A program made the position numbers and the translations under genes. From Ruminococcus flavefaciens (GTDB taxonomy: Bacteria; Bacillota_A; Clostridia; Oscillospirales; Ruminococcaceae), in NCBI GenBank assembly GCA_004556875.1, contig SFFP01000039.1, positions 1 through 11,339 on the forward strand: a stretch of DNA of 11,339 nucleotides. The letters are read 5' to 3'. Numbering within the stretch: position 1 is the first letter of the stretch; each line of letters starts with the position of its first letter. The notes under the pieces were generated by a model that was not told the DNA's origin, did no database searches, and worked only from the letters and a program-made list of their open reading frames with translations. This document shows positions 6,953 to 11,339 of the stretch, one piece after another.

Positions 6953-7909
6953 TTATGGAATTGTTGTGATAATGACATCACAATTTCCTTTTATAACGTA
7001 ATTTCCTGTACCTGCAGGGACAAAAACGCTTGTGCCTGCGCTGAGCTTTATACAGCTGTCATCTGTGGTGAGCTCGCCGCTTCCGCCGATGACGAGAACG
7101 TGCGCGAAAGAGCTTTCGTCAGCGAAAAGACCTGCCTCCTTGATTATCCTCTCGCGGTTTACTATGAAGTAGTCGCAGTCAGCAAGAAGCTGTACCACAA
7201 CGCCGTCAAGCTCCATGCCGTATAAAGGTCTGTGTGGGTCAAGAGGCTCTGTGTTTGTGACTTCGAGAGCCTTTTCTATGTGGAGCTGACGCGGTTTGCC
7301 GTCAGCGCCCAGTCTGCCGTAGTCGTAAACGCGGTAGGTGACATTCGAGCTTTGCTGTATCTCGGCAATGAGTATGCCCTTGCCGATAGCATGGAGAGTA
7401 CCCGGCTCGATGAAGAAAACATCGCCCTTTTTGACTGGAACGCGGTTGACCTTGTCCATGAGGGTGTTATCCTCGATAGCCTTGCGGAACTCGTCCTTTG
7501 TTATCTTCTCTTTGAAGCCGTAGACCAGTTCTGCATCGGGTTCAGCGTCAATGACGTACCACATTTCGGTCTTGCCGTTGTCATTTTCGTATTTATGAGC
7601 GTATTCATCATTCGGGTGTACCTGTACAGACAGGTCGTTTTTAGCGTCGATAAGCTTTACAAGAACAGGGAAGCCGCCGAATTTCTGACAGTTCCTGCCC
7701 AGTATCTCAGGGTACTTGCGAACAAGCTCGGAAAGCTTAGTGCCGTCGAATTCTCCGCCCTTGACGATACATTCACCGTCAGGGTGACAGCTCAGCTCCC
7801 AGCTCTCGGCAAGACGCTGAAGGTCGCTTTCCTTGCCGAAGATATCCCTCAGCTTAGTACCGCCCCAGATGTAATCCTTGATAGGTGCATTGAGTAAAAA
7901 TGGTTTCAC
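6953..7909 (-). CDS. manA: Mannose-6-phosphate isomerase, class I
   Basis: 318 residues, matching the short Firmicute type of phosphomannose isomerase. It interconverts mannose 6-phosphate and fructose 6-phosphate in the cytoplasm, feeding mannose into glycolysis or supplying mannose precursors. Zinc ligands are visible: QVHP (96-99), E115 in KTEMWYV, and H173 in EPGTLHAIG (168-176). IQQSSNVTYRVYDYGR (184-199) carries the conserved catalytic arginine (193). Other family marks are YIWGG (13-17) and ESWELSCHPDG (35-45). The start is GTG: an in-frame TAG lies 15 bases upstream with no ATG between, and AGAAAGG is correctly spaced. It lies 12 bases before the glucokinase gene and 51 bases after the lysozyme gene, a gap that holds a hairpin. 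Confidence 0.93.
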   Translation of the reverse strand: MKPFLLNAPIKDYIWGGTKLRDIFGKESDLQRLAESWELSCHPDGECIVKGGEFDGTKLSELVRKYPEILGRNCQKFGGFPVLVKLIDAKNDLSVQVHPNDEYAHKYENDNGKTEMWYVIDAEPDAELVYGFKEKITKDEFRKAIEDNTLMDKVNRVPVKKGDVFFIEPGTLHAIGKGILIAEIQQSSNVTYRVYDYGRLGADGKPRQLHIEKALEVTNTEPLDPHRPLYGMELDGVVVQLLADCDYFIVNRERIIKEAGLFADESSFAHVLVIGGSGELTTDDSCIKLSAGTSVFVPAGTGNYVIKGNCDVIITTIP

Positions 7910-7916
7910 GATAGTG

Positions 7917-7923
7917 CCTTTCT
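7917..7923 (-). promoter_or_regulatory. Ribosome binding site fixing the GTG start of manA
   Basis: AGAAAGG lies seven bases before GTG (7909-7907) on the minus strand; the in-frame TAG just before it rules out any longer protein. Confidence 0.75.
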
Positions 7924-7927
7924 ATGC

Positions 7928-7947
7928 GGAACACCGTGCGGCGTTCC
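7928..7947 (-). repeat. Intercistronic hairpin between lysozyme and manA genes
   Basis: On the minus strand GGAACGCC (7947-7940) pairs with GGTGTTCC (7935-7928), an 8-bp stem with one G-U pair and loop GCAC. The + strand would have an A-C mismatch instead, so it suits the transcribed strand. No T-run follows, so it is more likely an mRNA processing or stability element, or a degenerate relative of the GTAGGG repeats (it also ends CCGC), than a terminator. Confidence 0.5.
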
Positions 7948-7960
7948 ATGATAATGGATA

Positions 7961-8698
7961 TTATGATTTATTATCGGGTCTGACGAATTCCTTTTCAAAG
8001 TCTTCCTCAGAGCCGTTGTAAACGTTCAGGTCGATGTGTTCCTCGTCGCCGTCATAGCCTGTGAGAGTACCCTTGTCGCTGTACTGCCAGAATTTCCAGT
8101 CGATGAGGTCGGGCTCGCAGTTGACGCTTCTTATCCAGAGCGGACAGCCAGAAAAACTGCCTTTTACGTATCTGTAATAGACGGGGAGGGTAGTATAGAT
8201 TATGGGTTTTACGCCGTAATATTCCTCAAGCTGAGAAATAAGAGGGCGGAGTATATTTTCTGTTTCTTCCCTTGAAGGCTTGTTGGTGCGTTTATCTGCA
8301 TAGTATTCGATGTCAATGACAGGTGGCATATCTATCTCGTCGCTTCTTACCGATGAGATGAAGTTCTGAGCCTGAGTTTCGCCTGCACTGTCGAAGCTGA
8401 AAAAGTGGTAAGCCGAGACCTTTATGCCTGTATCAGCGGCTCTGTCGAGGTTTCTGCGGACGGATTCATCGGTGTGACCGCTTCCCTCGGTAGCCTTGAT
8501 GAAGGCGAATGAAACGTTCTGTGCTTCAAGCTCCTGCCAGTTGATATCGCCCTGATAGTTTGAAACATCAACGCCGAAGACAGGATATTTTGTCTTGTTC
8601 ACCTTAGCTGTCGAGAAGAACAGTGCACCTGCCGCAGAAGTGCCCATAAGAGCGCCGCCAAGCAGACTGCACAGGATATTTCGTATCAGAATATGCAT
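7961..8698 (-). CDS. GH25 lysozyme (muramidase) with N-terminal membrane anchor or signal
   Basis: 245 residues. Residues about 4-29 form a hydrophobic segment after a short N-terminus containing one arginine, with no strong signal-peptidase site, so the protein is probably exported and held in the membrane. Residues about 40-232 are a glycoside hydrolase family 25 domain: GVDVSNYQGDINW (42-54) with the conserved D44, FIKATEGSG (66-74), the catalytic pair D129/E131 in PPVIDIEYY (125-133), IIYTT (166-170), and WQYSD...HIDLNVYNG (204-229). GH25 enzymes cut the beta-1,4 bond between N-acetylmuramic acid and N-acetylglucosamine in peptidoglycan. No cell-wall binding repeats or phage genes are nearby, so a housekeeping wall-remodelling role is more likely than a phage endolysin. 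The ATG at 8698 has only a distant GGGAG (14 bases), and TAG lies in frame upstream, so no longer start exists. First gene of the operon with manA and glucokinase. Confidence 0.88.
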   Translation of the reverse strand: MHILIRNILCSLLGGALMGTSAAGALFFSTAKVNKTKYPVFGVDVSNYQGDINWQELEAQNVSFAFIKATEGSGHTDESVRRNLDRAADTGIKVSAYHFFSFDSAGETQAQNFISSVRSDEIDMPPVIDIEYYADKRTNKPSREETENILRPLISQLEEYYGVKPIIYTTLPVYYRYVKGSFSGCPLWIRSVNCEPDLIDWKFWQYSDKGTLTGYDGDEEHIDLNVYNGSEEDFEKEFVRPDNKS

Positions 8699-8722
8699 AT
8701 AAACGGAAACAACTCCCTACAT

Positions 8723-8778
8723 CTCCGTATTTCCCTTTGCGGGAGCGGAGCTATCTGACTTATTACGTTCAGAAAGTC
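8723..8778 (-). promoter_or_regulatory. Structured 5' leader of the lysozyme operon (two hairpins)
   Basis: The ~84-base leader contains, in minus-strand order, GACTT/AAGTC (8778-8774/8761-8757, loop 12) and CTCCG/CGGAG (8750-8746/8727-8723) enclosing CCC/GGG (8743-8741/8735-8733) around loop GCAAA. The weak ribosome binding site (8713-8717) lies just after. No T-run follows, so attenuation of transcription is unlikely. No known riboswitch was recognised. Confidence 0.4.
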
Positions 8779-8788
8779 ATACAATAAT

Positions 8789-8817
8789 ATAATAAACTAA
8801 AATCGCCGATTAGTCAA
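8789..8817 (-). promoter_or_regulatory. Sigma-A promoter of the lysozyme-manA-glucokinase operon
   Basis: On the minus strand TTGACT (8817-8812) and TATTAT (8794-8789) are separated by 17 bases, each one base from consensus. Transcription should begin near 8782. Confidence 0.85.
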
Positions 8818-8875
8818 CAGTTTTTTTGAATTTTGCGGAAAAACCTTAGCTCTTTTCCGATTTTTCGGGAACTGC

Positions 8876-8904
8876 TTGACTTTATATATGTGCTGTGATA
8901 TAAT
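8876..8904 (+). promoter_or_regulatory. Extended -10 sigma-A promoter of the four-helix membrane protein gene
   Basis: TTGACT (8876-8881), 17-base spacer, TATAAT (8899-8904), with TG at 8896-8897 giving the extended -10 form TGATATAAT. It lies back to back with the lysozyme promoter. Confidence 0.9.
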
Positions 8905-8932
8905 GAAACAAATGATATCGGGGGGCTGATTT

Positions 8933-9448
8933 ATGGATACTGAAAACGAATACAATCATAACAGGATGCTGATGAAAAGAGTCAAGAAGGAAGATAATGC
9001 CATAACGTTAGTATATGCGATAAATATAGCAATATCACTGTTTTTGCTGGTTTCATTCATTCTGACGTTTGAAAAGGTATATCTGGTGGCTGTGCTGCTG
9101 GGAGTGGCTGCTTCTGTAACGGGATTTTTCAGCGTTTACAGAAAGGATATCACACTTGCCATAGTATCGGGATTTCTTCTCATAGGAAATATAGCGGCTC
9201 TGTTTTTTTCTGACGGCTCTGTTGTGCTCGGAATTATAGAGTTATTCGTGTTTGGTTGGTTCGCTTACAGAAACCTTATGAATGTAAAGAGGTATAAATG
9301 GCTTGAACAGCAGGACGGATTTCCGAATTTTGACATCAATCAGGCGATGTACGACAGAGACAAGGCTCAGTGGAGCATAAAAGACCCTTATACGCAGAAA
9401 ATGGAAGAGCGTCGGAAGTCCTCAAAAGACTCTATGGACACTCTTTGA
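8933..9448 (+). CDS. Uncharacterised four-helix membrane protein
   Basis: 171 residues, family not recognised. Hydrophilic N-terminus (1-23) followed by four predicted membrane helices at about residues 24-45, 48-67, 72-92 and 96-113, in two hairpin-like pairs, then a charged cytoplasmic tail (114-171) rich in Lys, Glu and Asp. The tail holds KWLEQQDGFPNFDINQAM (122-139); a GFPxF motif just after the last helix is, from memory, seen in other small clostridial membrane proteins, but this is not a verified family assignment. The ATG at 8933 follows a G-run (8920-8925) at seven bases and a strong promoter. It is a single-gene unit closed by the terminator at 9501. No enzymatic motif is visible, and the function is unknown. 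Confidence 0.8.
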   Translation: MDTENEYNHNRMLMKRVKKEDNAITLVYAINIAISLFLLVSFILTFEKVYLVAVLLGVAASVTGFFSVYRKDITLAIVSGFLLIGNIAALFFSDGSVVLGIIELFVFGWFAYRNLMNVKRYKWLEQQDGFPNFDINQAMYDRDKAQWSIKDPYTQKMEERRKSSKDSMDTL

Positions 9449-9500
9449 CTCATTCTCAATTCCTTACGTTCGCTCGATAAAAATAGAATAATAAATAAAA

Positions 9501-9525
9501 CCCCGAAGCTGATTCGGGGCTTTTT
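9501..9525. terminator. Bidirectional terminator between convergent genes
   Basis: CCCCGAA (9501-9507) / TTCGGGG (9513-9519) with loop GCTGA, followed by CTTTTT rightward. Leftward the stem is followed by TTTTATTTATT. It serves the membrane protein gene and the phospholipase-like gene ending at 9535. Confidence 0.9.
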
Positions 9526-9534
9526 AATATGTGG

Positions 9535-10569
9535 TCAGAGTATTCCGTAGAGCTGTTTTTCGTCACGGGGGTCAAAGGGGACAAGCTCCTTGCTTTTGCG
9601 TGACAGCACAAGTCCGCTTGTATTGCCGACAGGAGAGAGGGAAAAGCGTCCGCTGCGGCGGTGAGCGGCTCTGAAAATACTGCCGAGGTGGGAGTTTACG
9701 GTGACACCGTCAAGCTCAAATATGATACCGCGCTCGGTGACTCTCACTTTCAGCGCAGGCATATCCGAGAAGGGGTGGCAGACCATACCGTTCATTATAT
9801 AATGTCCGCGCAGGGGAGTGACCTTTGTATCACGGTAAAAGCGATAGAGAAGTGCGGCAACAGCCTGCTCGGTGTCGTAAAGGCGGTTTCTTATCTCGTA
9901 TTCGGGAGCTGTGAAAAGCTCGGGTATTTCGCGGCATATAGCTTCGGCATTGGTGTTCAGCGCAGTTGAGAAGCTGCTTCGCATAGCAAATCTGCGGAGA
10001 AAATGATAGTTTATATGCTGTTCTGGGACGAATTCGGGATACATAGCGCGCGCAAGCTCTTCATAGCGGATATGTACACTGCGGAGCTTTGAGAAGTAAG
10101 TCATTTTTGCCGCATGGGGCAGACAGCACATATCCGAAAGCATATGAACGGCTCTTCCGAGGTATACAGCGCCCTGTTTCACGAAGCCATTCTGGTGCAT
10201 AGTGAGAGCCATAGTATAGTCCTCCTCGAACATAGTTCGCGCACTTTTAGCGAAGAGGTCCTTGCCGTTTTTGTAATAGCCGCCGACAGTTTTCGCAGGT
10301 TTTCCGTTGGTATTGCAGGCGCAGTAATAGTGTCTGCCTGCGCCGTTTTCGCGGTCTTCCTTGTCATCTGCGATTACCGCATAGGGCAGCATTATTTTCA
10401 GATCAGGACGTATCAGCTCAGCGGCTTCGGGAGCTGTTTCTTCAAGGAGCTTCATGGCTCTTATGAGGATATCCTCGTGTATCTGCGACTCGGGCAGTGT
10501 TCTTTGTGCGGTATATTTCTTGGTAAGCTTGTGAAGCTCATCAGTGACCTTTTTCCAGTTGTTATACAT
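9535..10569 (-). CDS. Zinc-dependent phospholipase C-like protein, without signal peptide
   Basis: 344 residues. The family (Zn_dep_PLPC; Bacillus cereus PLC, Clostridium perfringens alpha-toxin) binds three zinc ions and splits phospholipids into diacylglycerol and a phosphorylated headgroup. Candidate ligands: H31 (QIHEDIL), D68 or D69 (VIADDKED), H80 (GAGRHYY), then H142 and D146 in GRAVHMLSDMCCLPHAA, H152 in the same stretch, H166 and E170 in SVHIRYEE. The last five keep exactly the spacing of B. cereus H118, D122, H128, H142 and E146 (all offset by 24). The mature enzymes begin with a zinc-binding tryptophan exposed by signal cleavage; here there is no signal peptide and the N-terminus extends 30 residues before H31, so the usual Trp ligand is missing and the site may be altered. 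Residues about 250-344 are an extra beta-rich domain not resembling the alpha-toxin C2 domain by eye. Start ATG has AAGGAG six bases upstream. Substrate unproven. Confidence 0.75.
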   Translation of the reverse strand: MYNNWKKVTDELHKLTKKYTAQRTLPESQIHEDILIRAMKLLEETAPEAAELIRPDLKIMLPYAVIADDKEDRENGAGRHYYCACNTNGKPAKTVGGYYKNGKDLFAKSARTMFEEDYTMALTMHQNGFVKQGAVYLGRAVHMLSDMCCLPHAAKMTYFSKLRSVHIRYEELARAMYPEFVPEQHINYHFLRRFAMRSSFSTALNTNAEAICREIPELFTAPEYEIRNRLYDTEQAVAALLYRFYRDTKVTPLRGHYIMNGMVCHPFSDMPALKVRVTERGIIFELDGVTVNSHLGSIFRAAHRRSGRFSLSPVGNTSGLVLSRKSKELVPFDPRDEKQLYGIL

Positions 10570-10625
10570 ATCGAACTCCTTATGTCAGTCAGGAATGTAA
10601 ACGTTTTGCCTGTTCATTGTCTTTT

Positions 10626-10654
10626 ATTATACCACAACCTGCGCAGTATTGCAA
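10626..10654 (-). promoter_or_regulatory. Promoter of the phospholipase-like gene, -35 inside a repeat
   Basis: On the minus strand TTGCAA (10654-10649), 17-base spacer, TATAAT (10631-10626), with TGG before it giving an extended -10. The -35 hexamer and four spacer bases lie within the first tandem repeat. Leader of about 50 bases before the ATG. Confidence 0.7.
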
Positions 10655-10732
10655 GCAGCGTGACGCTGCCCCCAACTCCGCGTGTGAATTTGATCGTGAG
10701 GGTAGATTTAGCCGCGAGGGATAGTGTGCGAA
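10645..10732. repeat. Tandem intergenic repeat, unit A (88 bp)
   Basis: It begins AGTATTGCAAGCAG and ends GGGATAG...GCGAA. About 78 of 88 aligned positions match unit B by eye. It contains the hairpin GCAGCG-TGA-CGCTGC (10655-10669). No open frame of its own or ribosome binding site; probably a dispersed intergenic element. Confidence 0.8.
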
Positions 10733-10740
10733 GAGAATTT

Positions 10741-10832
10741 AGTATTGCAAGCAGACAGCGAGCCGCTGCACCCAACTCCGCGTGTGGATTTGTTCATGAG
10801 GGGAGTTTTAGCCGCGAGGGATAGTAAGCGAA
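10741..10832. repeat. Tandem intergenic repeat, unit B (92 bp)
   Basis: Same start AGTATTGCAAGCAG, then a four-base ACAG insertion. The hairpin is kept as CAGCG-AGC-CGCTG (10756-10768) although its loop and one base pair changed. The shared core includes CCCAACTCCGCGTGTG and TTAGCCGCGAGGGATAG. Units start 96 bases apart with eight unmatched bases between them. Confidence 0.8.
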
Positions 10833-10951
10833 AGTAGGTTCTCAACTTTGGAAGACTACACTATTTACTGCCGCACCGCCCCCGAAGCACTGCATTTTTA
10901 CTGATAATTTGTCGGATTTCTGCTGAATATTCTAAATGAAGCAGAGGTTAA
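10833..10951. other. Gene-free stretch with no recognised feature
   Basis: Between the tandem repeats and the lipoprotein upstream site there is no open frame with a ribosome binding site, no strong hairpin and no clear promoter. Together with the repeats it makes up most of a roughly 450-base gap between genes. Confidence 0.6.
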
Positions 10952-10985
10952 TTATCACATAACTGTCACAAAAGTGTGTTAAACT
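10952..10985 (+). promoter_or_regulatory. Three tandem 11-bp near-repeats with an extended -10, candidate activator-dependent promoter
   Basis: TTATCACATAA (10952-10962), CTGTCACAAAA (10963-10973) and GTGTGTTAAAC (10974-10984) lie head to tail. The first two agree at 8 of 11 positions; the third is weaker. The 11-bp tandem layout and the CTGTCA core recall PhoB-type boxes. TGTTAAACT (10977-10985) could be an extended -10, with no -35 at the right distance, as expected where an activator replaces it. Inference only. Confidence 0.3.
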
Positions 10986-11018
10986 GAGAAAAAATTTGAT
11001 TTAAGGAGATTATTTCGG

Positions 11019-11339
11019 ATGAAAAAATTTAGCAAAATCGCGGCTTTCATTTTCACACTTAGTCTTAGTGCAACTGTTATGACTGCCTGCGGCGACAGCA
11101 AGGACAGCAAGAAATCAGAGCCAAAGTCCGTTGAGGATATAGACGAAAAGGACATCGAGGACGCTCTCAACAAGCTCGATGAAGAAACATCAAAGGAGCT
11201 CGCAAAGGAGAAAGAAGAGGCAACAGAAGCTGAAACAGAGCCTACAACTGTAGCTGAGATAAAGTATGAAGCTACAGACGAGATAAAAAAGGCTGCTCTC
11301 AATTCAGGCTATATCCAGATAGGTGATACTGTATTCAGA
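11019..11339 (+). CDS. Secreted lipoprotein, N-terminal part (runs off the window)
   Basis: 107 codons are present with no stop before the window ends. Residues 1-24 form a lipoprotein signal: basic MKKFSK, a hydrophobic stretch, and the lipobox-like VMTAC with the lipid-modified cysteine at 24. Residues about 25-78 are a highly charged, low-complexity linker rich in Lys, Glu and Asp (repeated KDSKK, EDIDEKDIEDA, AKEKEEATEAETE), probably a tether and partly coiled coil. A folded region seems to start near residue 84 (AEIKYEATDEIKKAALNSGY) and reads IQIGDTVFR at the cut end. AAGGAG (11003-11008) precedes the ATG by ten bases. The protein should sit on the outer face of the membrane; its family cannot be told from this fragment, and it does not resemble a PstS-type phosphate-binding protein so far. 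Confidence 0.8.
   Translation, partial: MKKFSKIAAFIFTLSLSATVMTACGDSKDSKKSEPKSVEDIDEKDIEDALNKLDEETSKELAKEKEEATEAETEPTTVAEIKYEATDEIKKAALNSGYIQIGDTVFR

Noticed and set aside
7232..7897. 221-residue open frame on the + strand
   Set aside because: Antisense to manA, whose zinc motifs are unmistakable; no domain of its own.
7928..7947. Hairpin as a terminator between lysozyme and manA
   Set aside because: No T-run on the minus strand, and manA has no visible promoter of its own in the 51-base gap.
7961..8698. GH25 lysozyme as a phage endolysin
   Set aside because: No holin, tail or other phage genes nearby, and it sits in a metabolic operon with a housekeeping promoter.
10114..10824. 236-residue open frame on the + strand running into the tandem repeats
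   Set aside because: Mostly antisense to the phospholipase-like gene, no ribosome binding site or family match; its end merely reads through the repeats.
10645..10832. Tandem repeats as a CRISPR array
   Set aside because: Only two units, about 90 bases each, imperfect and nearly contiguous, with no spacers.

Overview
The window looks like chromosomal DNA of a low- to mid-GC Gram-positive anaerobe of the class Clostridia, most likely a Ruminococcus-type gut or rumen bacterium. This is inferred from strong AGGAGG-type ribosome binding sites, near-consensus TTGACA/TATAAT promoters, the protein families present (membrane-anchored beta-propeller protein paired with an ECF sigma factor, GH25 lysozyme, ROK kinase, Zn-dependent phospholipase C-like protein) and small GTAGGG-type hairpin repeats between genes. 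No species-level call is possible from the sequence alone. There is no phage, IS, CRISPR, rRNA or tRNA.

Layout. 1-318 (+) is the 3' end of a zinc-ribbon membrane protein, closed by a hairpin terminator. 359-3238 (-) is a two-gene operon: an ECF sigma factor followed 18 bases later by a 783-residue membrane-anchored PF09826-type beta-propeller protein, a likely signalling pair. Divergent from it, 3483-5648 (+) encodes a large one-component regulator combining a LacI-type sugar-binding domain, a degenerate GGDEF domain and a C-terminal AraC DNA-binding domain; it has a perfect TTGACA-17-TATAAT promoter and a TTG start. The shared intergenic region carries a 20-bp-period direct repeat that could be an operator.

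5649-5983 has no gene but is dense in structure: two GTAGGG hairpin repeats, a bidirectional terminator, and a 113-base element closed by a perfect 10-bp inverted repeat that folds as one long nested hairpin. Next is a leftward operon (8698 to 5984) from one clear promoter: GH25 lysozyme, mannose-6-phosphate isomerase (GTG start), ROK glucokinase. The last two feed mannose and glucose into glycolysis; the lysozyme's link to them is unexplained.

8933-9448 (+) is an unassigned four-helix membrane protein with its own extended -10 promoter. After a bidirectional terminator comes 9535-10569 (-), a Zn-dependent phospholipase C-like protein with all the main metal ligands but no signal peptide and an extra C-terminal domain. 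Its promoter takes its -35 from the first of two tandem ~90-bp repeats (10645-10832). The window ends inside a lipoprotein gene (11019 onward, +) preceded by three 11-bp near-repeats that resemble, without proof, a Pho-box-like activator site.

The best candidates for something undescribed are the 113-base hairpin element, the LacI-GGDEF-AraC fusion regulator, and the ECF sigma/beta-propeller pair.
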